This document shows, in pieces, positions 34,683 to 43,745 of a stretch of DNA of 64,000 nucleotides. Under the pieces are notes generated by a model, which saw nothing but the letters and a program-made list of their open reading frames with translations, did no database searches and was not told the DNA's origin. Source of the DNA: Coleofasciculus sp937127375 (lineage in GTDB: Bacteria; Cyanobacteriota; Cyanobacteriia; Cyanobacteriales; Coleofasciculaceae); assembly GCA_040218875.1 (NCBI GenBank), contig JAVJQP010000014.1; one strand, 5' to 3'. A program made the translations under genes and the position numbers. Numbering within the stretch: the stretch's first letter is position 1; every line of letters starts with the position of its first letter.

Positions 34683-36452
34683 ATGCATCACTCAGAATCG
34701 GGTATTCTTTCTAACCATCCAGGTGTCGCGACTCCTTCCCCACCAGCGCGTCGCTTCCTTCTGCTTGCTAATCCTGGACTCTGGATCAATCGTATCAGCC
34801 GTCGTTGGAGTATTCATCAAAAAATTGGTTCTGGCTATTTTTTAGCGGTGAGTATTGCTGTTTTGGGAACGGCGACAGGATTAATCGTTGGAGAACATTA
34901 TGATGATAGCGCCAGAGAGTCGTTAGAAATTACCCAGGAACGACTGGATATGTTAGGAAATTTAGAAAAATCTTTTTTTACTATTCAATTGTACCAAGAA
35001 CGACTAACCTATTTATCAGAAAATCAGCCTTTAGAAGCTGATTTTATTATGAGATTAAATGAAACTTTAATAAAAAGCAATAGTCAACTCGCCCAATTAC
35101 AATTTCATTTAAAAACTCATCGTCAATTACCCAGCGATTATAAGAACTCGCCAAAAGATATATTGAATTATTGTGAGCGGGGTTTAGGCACCTATCATCA
35201 GATCGTTAGCTCTCTTTTAGAAAGACTTAATTCTGAAACGCTTACTCCCAGTCAACTTCAAACGATTCAACCTTTTTTTGTAAAAACGTTTAAAAGCGAA
35301 CTGATTCCCCAGTTTGAAACAATTTCAGCAAGTTTAGAAAAGCTCGTTAGCTTAACTGAAATTCAACAACAGCAGGCAAAGGCTAAATTTAAGGAAGCCA
35401 AGATCTTACGGGCTAGCATCATTGCGGGAAGTATGATGTTATCGATAGGAATTGCGGCGGTTTTAGCCATCTATACCAGCCGCGCGATCGCACGTCCAAT
35501 TCAAGCCGTAACCCGCGTTGCCGAACAAGCTACTCATAACGGTAATTTTGACCTGCAAGCCCCCGTCATGACTGAAGATGAAATTGGAGTTTTAGCCACA
35601 TCTCTGAATCATCTTATTCAACGAGTCGCTACGCAAATTCGCGACTTACAGCAAGCCCAAACTCAACTGATTCAAAGTGAAAAAATGTCCAGTTTGGGAC
35701 GAATGGTGGCTGGACTTGCCCATGAAATTAATAATCCGGTAAATTTTATTTATGGCAATCTAACTTATGCTCAAGACTATACGCATGATATTCTCAAACT
35801 CTTACATCTGTATCAGCAGTATTATCCCCACCCTTCAGCGGAGATTCAAAGGAAACTTGACGACATGGATTTGCAGTTTATCTGTGAAGATTTACCCAAA
35901 ATCATGAACTCCATGCAAGTGGGAAGCGAACGCATTCGCCAAATCATTTTATCCTTGCGAAATTTTTCTCGCCTAGATGAGGCAGAAATGAAACAAGCCG
36001 ATCTTCATGAAGGAATTGATAATACACTGTTAATTCTAAATTCTCGCCTGACTCAGGATATCAAAATCATCAAGCAGTATGGGCAAATTCCTTTAATTGA
36101 GTGCTATCCAGCGCAGCTAAATCAAGTTTTCATGAATATCATCAGTAATGCCATCGATGAACTAAGCGTTAAGTCTGGTTTGGCTAAACTACAGATTTTC
36201 ATTCAAACCCAGCAGGTTAATCCTGATCACGTTGAAATCAAAATTCGGGATACAGGTTCGGGGATTCCTTCGGACATAAAACCTAAAATATTCGATCCCT
36301 TTTTCACTACCAAGCCCGTTGGACAAGGCACAGGGATGGGTTTAGCTATCTCCTATCAGATTATTGAGAAACATAAAGGAAAAATTAAGGTAATTTCAGA
36401 GTTGGGTGAGGGTTCAGAGTTTGTCGTCAGTTTACCGATTAAGTCGGGGTAA
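34683..36452 (+). CDS. Membrane sensor histidine kinase
   Basis: A 589-residue two-component kinase. There is a membrane helix near residues 55-75, a helical extracytoplasmic sensor of about 170 residues, a second helix (ASIIAGSMMLSIGIAAVLAIY), then a HAMP domain (PIQAVTRVAEQA...), a dimerisation/phosphoacceptor box VAGLAHEINNPVNF with the conserved His, and a HATPase_c domain (N box NIISNAIDEL, G1 IRDTGSGIP, F box FDPFFTTK, G2 GTGMGLAIS). No response regulator is adjacent, so it is an orphan. The signal is unknown. Confidence 0.92.
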   Translation: MHHSESGILSNHPGVATPSPPARRFLLLANPGLWINRISRRWSIHQKIGSGYFLAVSIAVLGTATGLIVGEHYDDSARESLEITQERLDMLGNLEKSFFTIQLYQERLTYLSENQPLEADFIMRLNETLIKSNSQLAQLQFHLKTHRQLPSDYKNSPKDILNYCERGLGTYHQIVSSLLERLNSETLTPSQLQTIQPFFVKTFKSELIPQFETISASLEKLVSLTEIQQQQAKAKFKEAKILRASIIAGSMMLSIGIAAVLAIYTSRAIARPIQAVTRVAEQATHNGNFDLQAPVMTEDEIGVLATSLNHLIQRVATQIRDLQQAQTQLIQSEKMSSLGRMVAGLAHEINNPVNFIYGNLTYAQDYTHDILKLLHLYQQYYPHPSAEIQRKLDDMDLQFICEDLPKIMNSMQVGSERIRQIILSLRNFSRLDEAEMKQADLHEGIDNTLLILNSRLTQDIKIIKQYGQIPLIECYPAQLNQVFMNIISNAIDELSVKSGLAKLQIFIQTQQVNPDHVEIKIRDTGSGIPSDIKPKIFDPFFTTKPVGQGTGMGLAISYQIIEKHKGKIKVISELGEGSEFVVSLPIKSG

Positions 36453-36570
36453 TTCCGTAGATTCTACAGTCTGCTCTCACCGATAACTATAAGTTTTCAG
36501 TAGATCTACGGTTTCTTTAAACTGGTATGATTCCTATAATCTTCCTAGTTGTATGAGGAAAAGTAAAACA

Positions 36571-36843
36571 ATGTATGAACGCGACTTAATACCAATGAAC
36601 GATCAGTCTACTCCTGTAGATATGGTTTTGCAAGCAGCGAATACCCTATCGACAGAAGAAAAAGCTGAACTGGTGGAACGGTTACTGGCTGAAGAATCGG
36701 GGTTAATTGTTATATCCGCTACCAGTCATCTGGCTGACTATATCGTTGCTCAGACTAACCTCTTATCCAGAACAGGATTGGCGTATGTATGGAGAGCGAT
36801 CGCGAATCGGATGATTGGCGAAGAACATGATCCTTGGGGTTAA
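36571..36843 (+). CDS. Small hypothetical protein
   Basis: About 90 residues from ATG 36571, with GAGGAAAAG upstream; an ATG six codons earlier overlaps that ribosome site. It contains TLSTEEKAELVERLLAEESG, a charged amphipathic helix reminiscent of small addiction-module antitoxins, but the rest (YIVAQTNLLSRTGLAYVWRAI) does not match one I know. No partner toxin is adjacent. Function unknown. Confidence 0.6.
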   Translation: MYERDLIPMNDQSTPVDMVLQAANTLSTEEKAELVERLLAEESGLIVISATSHLADYIVAQTNLLSRTGLAYVWRAIANRMIGEEHDPWG

Positions 36844-36896
36844 CTATGCGACTCCAGCACGTGGCTCCCTCTGCTACCCCAGCTCCCCCAGCTCCC

Positions 36897-36916
36897 AGAC
36901 GTAGCATGCTACGTCT
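36897..36916. repeat. 20-bp perfect palindrome (AGACGT family)
   Basis: AGACGTAGCATGCTACGTCT is self-complementary. It is one of a family of short palindromes with AGACGT/ACGTCT ends spread through intergenic DNA here (42.3, 46.3, 59.7 and 61.4 kb). Confidence 0.75.
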
Positions 36917-36970
36917 CTACATTGCTTCCCCTGCTCTCTAACCTCACCACAAAACTCCCTGAAGCAACCC

Positions 36971-37813
36971 CTAATTACCCCCATTTTCCGCCGAACAATC
37001 GGGTAACTCACTAGCGGGAACCACTGAATCGGAACTGGCAAATCCTTGCAATTTTTGTTTATAATCAAGTAACTGTTGGCGAACCTCTTGGGAGTCAATC
37101 TGACCGATCATCCGATTGATCACATTAATCGCTTGTGACCAGTTTTGAGTACAGACAGCTTGTCGCAATTGGGCATTGAGGTCAGCTGAAGGGGAACTAA
37201 CTGTTCCGGTAGCACCTTCCGGAGTAACTGTTCCGGTGGCTCCTCCCGCCAGTCGAAAGGAATTAAAAAAGCCCTGAATACTCTTTTGCAAGTATTTTTC
37301 TTTGGACGTACCGACTCCTAATAAATAGACCCGTTGATTGACTAAATAAAGCCGATATCTACCAACAACACCTTCAGAGTGCTGCATTCTAAATGCTTTG
37401 CCAGAATAATTATTTAAATTGATCGCTTGCTGATTTAATAGTTGACCAGCCATACTTTCGGATAATCCCAGCACCACTCCGGTTAAAAACTCATTGATTT
37501 GACCCGAAGTTTGGATCATAGTGCTAAAATCCCCCGGTAAATCAAAGTAAGCCACCAAATAGTTCGCTTCGTTGGGACGTTCAACGGTAAATGTCTTCAA
37601 GTTCAGTGGAGCTAATTCAGTGTTGATTGTGTCCTGTTCTTGGCGAGGTGTACCGGGCATTAAGACAGTGAAATTGCCTGCGGCTGAGGAAAAGGGTTTC
37701 CAGATAGATTGGGCGACTTGAATCGGGGGTTCAGCCCGCCCGATTCCCGGTGTTGCCGATCCACTCACCAGCAAGGTGGTGATTAAGAATGGGAGTAGTA
37801 CCTTGGTATTCAT
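36971..37813 (-). CDS. Secreted hypothetical protein
   Basis: A 280-residue protein with a Sec-type signal (MNTKVLLPFLITTLLVSGSA) and a mature domain beginning IWKPFSSAAGNFTVLMPG. The F-x-V-x-x-PGTP start recurs in cyanobacterial exported proteins of unknown function. There is a Gly/Thr linker near residue 190 and a helical tail with one Cys pair (AVCTQNW, LPDCSAE). Likely periplasmic. No functional assignment. Confidence 0.75.
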   Translation of the reverse strand: MNTKVLLPFLITTLLVSGSATPGIGRAEPPIQVAQSIWKPFSSAAGNFTVLMPGTPRQEQDTINTELAPLNLKTFTVERPNEANYLVAYFDLPGDFSTMIQTSGQINEFLTGVVLGLSESMAGQLLNQQAINLNNYSGKAFRMQHSEGVVGRYRLYLVNQRVYLLGVGTSKEKYLQKSIQGFFNSFRLAGGATGTVTPEGATGTVSSPSADLNAQLRQAVCTQNWSQAINVINRMIGQIDSQEVRQQLLDYKQKLQGFASSDSVVPASELPDCSAENGGN

Positions 37814-37902
37814 GGCTCTATTTATTTGGCAAGGTTATCAGCTTCACTTTAGCCGAAAAAGACGTATACAAAAAAGGCGCACTGTCAGTCGTGCGCCCTC
37901 GC

Positions 37903-38292
37903 TTATTCATTGGTAACAGAGGCATAAGTTTGCGACTCCTGCCACAGTTTGCAGAGAAAGAACTCGGTGCGATCGCTTAACTTGACGACAAACACACCCT
38001 CTTCACCCTGAGGATTAGATGTCATCCAAGTGCCGTTTAGGGTGACTTCGATATAATCGGCATCGCAAATCGACAGAGAAATGTCATCGATGGTTTGTTG
38101 GCGAACCGCCTTTTCTAAGTCAGCCAAGTGAGGCATATCAGCGGGTAGTAAAAACGATGCGGTGCTAGATTCGACCCAGAGGCTGGACGCGGCTCGTAGA
38201 GCCAACATGACCCGGGCAGTCACCCATTCCTCTAGAGAACCAGCTAGACGCTCTAGGTAAAAGCTATTTTCAGTATAAGTAAGTTTCAGCAT
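37903..38292 (-). CDS. Conserved cyanobacterial protein (alr0857-like)
   Basis: A 129-residue soluble protein beginning MLKLTYTENSFYLERLAGSL. I recall similar proteins annotated as the alr0857 family, of unknown function; that recollection is not verified here. It overlaps the stop of the upstream HNH gene by 7 bp, so translation is probably coupled. It contains an IEVTLNGTWMTS strand and ends with KLWQESQTYASVTNE. Confidence 0.75.
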   Translation of the reverse strand: MLKLTYTENSFYLERLAGSLEEWVTARVMLALRAASSLWVESSTASFLLPADMPHLADLEKAVRQQTIDDISLSICDADYIEVTLNGTWMTSNPQGEEGVFVVKLSDRTEFFLCKLWQESQTYASVTNE

Positions 38293-38828
38293 GACCTGAT
38301 ATCTCCTATTATTCCAGGTGGACGTGCTGGAAAGCGCCAGAACTGTTCGGCAAAAGCCACAGTGGGATGCATGGGCGCTTTGGGCTGGGTGAGTAGAGTC
38401 ATTCCCGCTTGCTCAGGCGTGCGATCGCCTTTTCGACTATTGCACTGTTGGCAAGCGGTAACTACATTGTCCCAACGATGGTTTCCGCCCTTGGATCGGG
38501 GGATAACGTGGTCGAGGGTGAGCCGTTTTGGGCTACCACAGTATTGACAACGATGCTTATCCCGACGCAAGACTTCACGGCGATTCACGGGCGGGACTTT
38601 CCAGACGCGATCGCAATTAGCTTTGGTCAAGCGAATCTGTTCGGGAACCAGCAAGACTAAGCTGGGTGAATGCACCGGATATCCTTGATCACTCAACCAA
38701 TCTAGCGGTTCGGCTTTGCCAGTAACCAAGAGCGTCACCGCCCGCTTCATGTTGACTCGACTGAGGGGTAGGTAGTTCTTAGAGAACACCACCACGGAGC
38801 GACTTAATCCGTCAGTTACACTCGTCAC
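38286..38828 (-). CDS. HNH endonuclease
   Basis: A 180-residue protein with a C-terminal HNH domain: zinc pair CQYCGSPKRLTLDHVIPRSKGG, WDNVVTACQQCNSRKGDRTP. The HNH histidine is in LDHVIP. The N-terminal part (VVVFSKNYLPLSRVNMKRA) is the usual companion in this widespread cyanobacterial family, whose DNA target is unknown. It starts at GTG with AAGGAG well placed on the minus strand, and forms a two-gene unit with the alr0857-like gene. Confidence 0.92.
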   Translation of the reverse strand: MTSVTDGLSRSVVVFSKNYLPLSRVNMKRAVTLLVTGKAEPLDWLSDQGYPVHSPSLVLLVPEQIRLTKANCDRVWKVPPVNRREVLRRDKHRCQYCGSPKRLTLDHVIPRSKGGNHRWDNVVTACQQCNSRKGDRTPEQAGMTLLTQPKAPMHPTVAFAEQFWRFPARPPGIIGDIRSC

Positions 38829-38910
38829 GCTTTTTACTCCTTGGTATAAGAAACCCCGCTGCTGTTTGAGTCAGAGCGGGGGATTGGAAAAACGTTATGG
38901 TTTTCTTGTC

Positions 38911-39147
38911 CTATATCGGTACGGCTTGGATGCGCCTGTACCTCCCGCTTTTGTGATCTGGTTTTGGATTGATGGTGGTTAAATTCTCGGCGTCAGAGTT
39001 ATATCGGGTTACGATTTGGGCTGTACCCGGTTCTATCCAGCGATATCCATCCCCAATAAAAAACTCCACCGACAAACCTGCTGAGCGCCAATCGCCGAGG
39101 CGACTGGTATCAGGGCAAGGGGTGGAGTGGGATAAATGAAGGCTCAC
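38911..39147 (-). CDS. Possible small hypothetical protein
   Basis: A 78-codon frame starting at GTG with no overlapping gene on the other strand. The segment LSVEFFIGDGYRWIEPGTAQ looks protein-like rather than random, and the end is basic (KSGRYRRIQAVPI). No ribosome site is seen. It could be a genuine short gene or a remnant. Confidence 0.35.
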   Translation of the reverse strand: MSLHLSHSTPCPDTSRLGDWRSAGLSVEFFIGDGYRWIEPGTAQIVTRYNSDAENLTTINPKPDHKSGRYRRIQAVPI

Positions 39148-39227
39148 AGGAGGTAATTTTTTTCAATACTGCTTTTTAAATACTACACTTGTATTACGAA
39201 CCTGTCCACATAGTTGAGGAAAAAAAC

Positions 39228-39593
39228 ATGATACGTACTGCTCCGAGGACTTCAACCACTGAAATGGAAGTGACTAGCATCCGCTTGGAGAGAGAGTTAA
39301 AGGAGAAGCTCAAAGATCTTTCTGGCAACCAAGGCTATCAAGCCCTGATTCGAGATATCCTTTGGAACTATATCCAGCATAAATCGGGTGATTATCGACC
39401 CAACTTTTCCGTCTACGATATCAGAGCTAGTATTCCCGCCACCGCCCAGCAAGAAGAGCGGTGTGTCCTCACGGGCAAGTTTATTCAACCCCAGGAACCG
39501 ATGTTATTAGGACTGACGTTTAACGGCGATATGGTGCCCCTCAGTCTGGAGAGTATGCCGCCGGAGACATCTAGAGCGAAAGCGGCGCGTTAG
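39228..39593 (+). CDS. Ribbon-helix-helix-like protein
   Basis: About 121 residues from ATG 39228, with TTGAGGA upstream; a TTG at 39189 is less likely. The segment EVTSIRLERELKEKLKDLSG...YQALIRDILWNYI fits a ribbon-helix-helix (CopG/Arc-like) DNA-binding fold. The C-terminal half (CVLTGKFIQPQEPMLLGLTF) is unusual for that class. It could be a small regulator; no partner gene is beside it. Confidence 0.7.
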   Translation: MIRTAPRTSTTEMEVTSIRLERELKEKLKDLSGNQGYQALIRDILWNYIQHKSGDYRPNFSVYDIRASIPATAQQEERCVLTGKFIQPQEPMLLGLTFNGDMVPLSLESMPPETSRAKAAR

Positions 39594-39621
39594 GCATCCA
39601 CCTATTCAAAATGCGCTATCT

Positions 39622-39649
39622 GTAGGGACACGACATGTCGCGTCCCTAC
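39622..39649. repeat. 28-bp near-perfect palindrome
   Basis: GTAGGGAC at 39622-39629 and GTCCCTAC at 39642-39649 flank CGACATGTCG, forming an almost perfect 28-bp palindrome with one mismatched pair. It lies in the 914-bp gap between the RHH-like gene and the DUF3727 gene. Confidence 0.65.
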
Positions 39650-39859
39650 TATACCCGCATTTCTCACACAAAGAGCGATCGCAAACTCTAAAAGCCTTGG
39701 CAGACAGCGATTTGACCTCAGTTAGATCCTCCAGTCACACATAACAGTGTGTTGTTCCTTCAATACTCTAAATCCGAGTCCTCCTTAACAAGCCAGAAAA
39801 GATAAATTAAGACGGATATTTTTACAATAGAAACTTATTTAAAAGCCGACTAGCGTAAA

Positions 39860-40208
39860 TTATACGCTAATGTCACCCAGTAGCCGCACCCGACCTTGAC
39901 AAACCAAGTAAAGGTGATTAGGGTTCAGTTCAGGTTGATCCAAATTCTGGGACTGGCTGGAGGTGCGATCGCTGAATAAGTCATCACTCACCGAGTTCAA
40001 ATTCATACCATTCCAAAGCTTGACTAAACTCCGATACCAAATCGGTGTCAACGTCCCATTGGTTCAGGAACGAGTGGATCTCAGCCAAGTTCTGAGTCTC
40101 GGTTGGTGATGCCTGATCGTGCAATTGCCCCTGATTTTTGAGTGTCTGATTTATTCCTAACTCCTCAGCCTGGGCATGTTCAAAAGCATCAGCAGCTACA
40201 CTATCAAA
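39860..40208 (-). pseudogene. Two short coding remnants, one cNMP-binding-like
   Basis: A start-less frame at 40208-39984 ends LVSEFSQALEWYEFELGE. A second frame, 39860-40051, overlaps it and ends NPNHLYLVCQGRVRLLGDIS, resembling the first strands of a cyclic-nucleotide-binding domain. Such domains open some cyanobacterial peptidase-type ABC exporters. The reading then stops. This looks like debris of a larger two-gene unit; identity is tentative. The rest of the 39594-40507 gap holds a palindrome, a HIP1 site and a repeat tract. Confidence 0.35.
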
Positions 40209-40353
40209 TTAGGTAACACTTTTCGAGTACCTTTAGGTCGTTGACAAAAACGAGGTTATATTTTATACCGATAAACTATCCCTTCGGGTGTGGGATGTTG
40301 GGTGTCGGGTGTGGTTTGTATAGCAATACTCAGGCAGGCAGTGACATTCGTTA

Positions 40354-40383
40354 CTGTTCCCTGTTCCCTGTTCCCTGTTCCCT
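40354..40383 (+). repeat. Heptamer tandem repeat (CTGTTCC)
   Basis: Four copies of CTGTTCC upstream of the DUF3727 gene. Confidence 0.8.
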
Positions 40384-40507
40384 TTCCTAACCAAAATGTC
40401 CCGCCTTAGACCGATAACCTCGAAGATGATGATTTTGAGTTCATGCGCCATGATATTCTAAGACTTTGCCACCTGATCCACAGAGTACGGCAAGTTTTTG
40501 ATATTCC

Positions 40508-41116
40508 ATGAGCCTTGACAAAAACGGCATGTTCTCATCTGACTTTCCCCAAGAAAATGGACAATCTGGTCACAGTAGTAGTAATGTAACGCTCACCGAT
40601 GAAGCGGGGCGATCGCTGAGTTGTTCAATCGAGCATTCTCTGAATGTCGAAGGCATTGACTATTTACTCCTCCTCCCTATCGATTCCCCCGTGGAAATTG
40701 TCGCCTGGGATGAGGATGATCAAGCCGACGATCTAGCCGATGCTACCCTTGTAGAAGACGAATCAGAAATCGATGAAATCTTCTCCGATGCCCAAGCGGT
40801 TCTCGCTGAACAAAATCTCACCCTGAAACGAACCGCGTTTACCTTAACCGTTGCGGGTGAACTTCCGCCCGTGGATGAGGAGGAGATTCTCAGCATTGAA
40901 CTCGCCGAAGAAGAGGTAGAACTCGAACCCGAACAATTGCAACTATTGGCGAATTTTTACCATGAAGAACAAGAGTATGGAATTTATACCCCCCTTGATC
41001 CCCTACTCTTTTTCGCCAAACGCAACCCCAAGGGTCAATTAGAACTATTATCTCCCGAAGAATTTCAAAAAGTACAACCGCTGCTAGAAGAGTTATTATT
41101 TGAAGACTTAGATTGA
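40508..41116 (+). CDS. DUF3727 family protein
   Basis: A 202-residue, very acidic protein. The N-terminal half has an NVTLTDEAGRSLSCSIEHSL start typical of DUF1292/DUF3727 proteins; the C-terminal half (YGIYTPLDPLLFFAKRN...) is the DUF3727 part. The middle is rich in Asp/Glu. Function unknown. It sits 83 bp upstream of mltG on the same strand, a pairing I recall from other cyanobacteria. Confidence 0.8.
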   Translation: MSLDKNGMFSSDFPQENGQSGHSSSNVTLTDEAGRSLSCSIEHSLNVEGIDYLLLLPIDSPVEIVAWDEDDQADDLADATLVEDESEIDEIFSDAQAVLAEQNLTLKRTAFTLTVAGELPPVDEEEILSIELAEEEVELEPEQLQLLANFYHEEQEYGIYTPLDPLLFFAKRNPKGQLELLSPEEFQKVQPLLEELLFEDLD

Positions 41117-41152
41117 TGGAATGAGGAATTTATTGTTCCCCATGCCCCATCC

Positions 41153-41194
41153 ATTCCCTATTCCCTGTTCCCTGTTCCCTGTTCCCTGTTCCCT
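41153..41194 (+). repeat. Heptamer tandem repeat (CCCTGTT)
   Basis: About six CCCTGTT/CCCTATT units just before the mltG start. Confidence 0.8.
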
Positions 41195-41199
41195 GACCA

Positions 41200-42285
41200 A
41201 TGACAAATAAAACAATTCAACAATTTTCTAAATGGTCTTACTATCTTGCCTTACTTCCCATAACCATGGGAATCGGTTTATGGCAGGGATGGGCATGGTG
41301 GAGTTGGGTACAATCCCCTCCTGTCAATCAATCCTTAGACGCATCAACCAATACCCTACAAATTCAGATTTCCACCGGAACAGCCGCCCAGCAAATCGGT
41401 TTTGATTTAGAACAAGCGGGTTTAATTCGTTCAGCCAATGCGTGGAGACTCTGGGGTTATTGGTTAAAACTGCAAGATCCAGAGGGTGGATTTAAAGCTG
41501 GAACCTATAAACTATCCCCCAGTCAACCCTTACCCGACGTTGCCCAAAAAATTTGGACGGGTGAAGTGATGCAACTCTCGTTCACGATTCCCGAAGGGTG
41601 GTCCCTCCAGCAGATGGCAACCTATTTTGAATCCCTGGGATATTTTAAAGCCCAAGACTTTCTGGCAGCGGCGAGTCAGATTCCCGACGATCAGTTTCCC
41701 TGGTTACCCAGTAACTTACCACACCTAGAGGGCTACCTATATCCTGACACCTATCAACTCCCGAGCGATCGCGTCACGCCCCAACAAATTATTAACCAAA
41801 TGCTCAAACAATTTGAGCAGGTGGCTTTACCGGTGTATCAACAGGGACAACAGCAAACTCAGTTAAGTTTACATGAGTGGGTAACATTAGCCAGTATCGT
41901 GGAAAAAGAGGCAGTGGTTGCCGATGAACGCCCCCTCATTGCTGGGGTATTTACCGCCCGTCTCCGCCGAGGGATGAAACTAGAATCTGATCCGACGGTT
42001 GAATATGGATTAGGCTTTCGCCAAACGGCAGATCAGCCCCTAACTTATGCCCAAGTGGGAACACCTTCGCCGTATAATACCTATCTCAATCCCGGATTAC
42101 CCCCTACCCCCATTGGTAGTCCCCGATTAGACAGTTTAGAAGCCACACTCAATCCCGAACAAACAGACTATCTTTTTTTCGTTGCTCGCTATGATGGCAC
42201 TCATTTATTTAGTAAAACCTTAGAAGCCCATGAAGCGGCAAGAGACGCCATTCGTAAACAACGAGAAGCGCAGCAAAATGAATAA
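41200..42285 (+). CDS. mltG: Endolytic murein transglycosylase MltG
   Basis: A 361-residue YceG-like protein anchored by one N-terminal helix (YLALLPITMGIGLWQGWAWW). A LysM-like region (FTIPEGWSLQQMATYF) is followed by the catalytic domain: EGYLYPDTYQLP, then VEKEAVVADERPLIAGVF with the catalytic Glu, then YNTYLNPGLPPTPIGSPRL. It cleaves nascent glycan strands and helps end peptidoglycan elongation in the periplasm. Confidence 0.94.
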   Translation: MTNKTIQQFSKWSYYLALLPITMGIGLWQGWAWWSWVQSPPVNQSLDASTNTLQIQISTGTAAQQIGFDLEQAGLIRSANAWRLWGYWLKLQDPEGGFKAGTYKLSPSQPLPDVAQKIWTGEVMQLSFTIPEGWSLQQMATYFESLGYFKAQDFLAAASQIPDDQFPWLPSNLPHLEGYLYPDTYQLPSDRVTPQQIINQMLKQFEQVALPVYQQGQQQTQLSLHEWVTLASIVEKEAVVADERPLIAGVFTARLRRGMKLESDPTVEYGLGFRQTADQPLTYAQVGTPSPYNTYLNPGLPPTPIGSPRLDSLEATLNPEQTDYLFFVARYDGTHLFSKTLEAHEAARDAIRKQREAQQNE

Positions 42286-42345
42286 TATCATGTTCGGTTG
42301 AATGTTGGTATTGATTAAGGCAGAAGGCTCTGGGGCTCCAGGGCA

Positions 42346-42373
42346 GTAGAGACGTTGCATGCAACGTCTCTAC
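42346..42373. repeat. 28-bp perfect palindrome (AGACGT family)
   Basis: GTAGAGACGTTGCAT at 42346-42360 is followed by its inverted complement through 42373. An identical 28-bp palindrome occurs at 61430-61457. It lies between the convergent ends of mltG and a methyltransferase gene. Confidence 0.8.
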
Positions 42374-42399
42374 AACCGTGGCACTTAGTTTCCCGCTCC

Positions 42400-43587
42400 C
42401 TAAACACACATCAATTCAGGCGTCAATCCCCAATCAGCAACCATCTTTCTAATTTCCCCCTCATAAATAGGATTCATCACAATCACCACATCCGGTTGAT
42501 AGTCCCGCAGAAACTCCGGTGGCACAATTTTCTGACCCGTTCCCGCCACATACATCCCTTGCTTGCGCGGATTAATATCCACAATATACTCAATCTCGTC
42601 CCGAAGTTTGAGCAAGTTCAAAAACGTTACTCCCTTTGAACCTGCACCCCAAACTACCGCTGTTTGACCCGCTTGGGAAATTTTGGCTAACGTCTGTTGC
42701 CAGGTTTCTACTTTAGTCTGGAATTTTTCGGTAAAGGCAGCAATATCTGCCCGTAACGCTTCAACGTCATCAGGGTTTGGTGCAGTATCAGGCGATGTAT
42801 CGTTGATGGGCAAAGCTTCTAGACACAAAAACTGACCCGCAAATGTCTCCCTAATATCATCCACTTTCAACCCATATTTAGCAAACGCTTGGGCTAAAGA
42901 AGTTGGCACAAAATAGCAGCAATGTTCATAGATGATATCCCATACAGCTAAATGTTGAAATGTCTCTAAAGCATTGGGGACTTCAAAGAAAACCACCGTA
43001 TTCAATCGATCACCAATCGCCTGTCGTAGCGGTTGTAGTAAATCAGCCGGATTGGAAATATGTTCTAACGTGTGCCGACAACAAATAAAGTCCGCTTGAT
43101 ACGTATTATATTTATCCGAATATAAATCTTGAACAAACTGAACCTGATTGTTTAGCGAATTATGCTCGGATAACGGCACATAGCTAGGGTCAAAACCCAC
43201 ACCTCGATTATTTCCTCGTTGGCACAACTCGATCAGAAAATCTCCTTTGCCACAACCAATTTCGATAATGTCTTTGTTGTACAGATTGTGACGCTCGACT
43301 AATTGCTGTGCCAGAGATTCAGCATAGTTTTGAAATCGCCGCGAATAATGCAAGGAGTTTTCATAGTCTTGAGAATATCCCAACTTGGTTGGATCAAACG
43401 CCACATTGTAAATAAACCCACAACTGGGACAAAAGGTTAATTTAATATCTGCTTTGGCGCAGTTTTGTGCTGCCTGCTTGTCCGACCAGAGGAGATTGCA
43501 ATAGACTGGAACGGCTAACATCTCAAAAAAAAGGATTTGGTGCGGTGATGCACAAATCGGACAAGTTTTATCTAGTAATGTATCCAT
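42400..43587 (-). CDS. Class I SAM methyltransferase with zinc-finger N-terminus (1)
   Basis: A 395-residue protein of the sugar C-methyltransferase type. Two CxxC pairs (CPICAS, CPSCGF) bind zinc in the N-terminal domain; the SAM motif I is IIEIGCGKGDFLIEL; a C-terminal Rossmann-like domain (AVVWGAGSKGVTFLNLL) completes the Methyltransf_13/_14 layout. It is closely related in layout to the gene at 44675-45955. It ends the minus-strand sugar cluster. Substrate unknown, probably a nucleotide sugar. Confidence 0.85.
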   Translation of the reverse strand: MDTLLDKTCPICASPHQILFFEMLAVPVYCNLLWSDKQAAQNCAKADIKLTFCPSCGFIYNVAFDPTKLGYSQDYENSLHYSRRFQNYAESLAQQLVERHNLYNKDIIEIGCGKGDFLIELCQRGNNRGVGFDPSYVPLSEHNSLNNQVQFVQDLYSDKYNTYQADFICCRHTLEHISNPADLLQPLRQAIGDRLNTVVFFEVPNALETFQHLAVWDIIYEHCCYFVPTSLAQAFAKYGLKVDDIRETFAGQFLCLEALPINDTSPDTAPNPDDVEALRADIAAFTEKFQTKVETWQQTLAKISQAGQTAVVWGAGSKGVTFLNLLKLRDEIEYIVDINPRKQGMYVAGTGQKIVPPEFLRDYQPDVVIVMNPIYEGEIRKMVADWGLTPELMCV

Positions 43588-43704
43588 GTCAACCTTAAAC
43601 TAAATGGCATAAGTAGTCGGACAAAAGTAAAGTTAACGGTTGAGATTTGAATAGCACGCTCCTGTCAGCATTTAGGGAGTGCAAAAACCTTTGATATTCC
43701 GTAG

Positions 43705-43721
43705 GGTGGGCATTGCCCACC
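43705..43721. repeat. Short hairpin GGTGGGC-att-GCCCACC
   Basis: A perfect 7-bp stem with a 3-base loop in the gap between the glycosyltransferase and methyltransferase genes. The GGTGGGCATTGCCCACC sequence is a common intergenic repeat in cyanobacteria. Confidence 0.6.
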
Positions 43722-43745
43722 AACCTTAAATCAGTGCCATTCACC

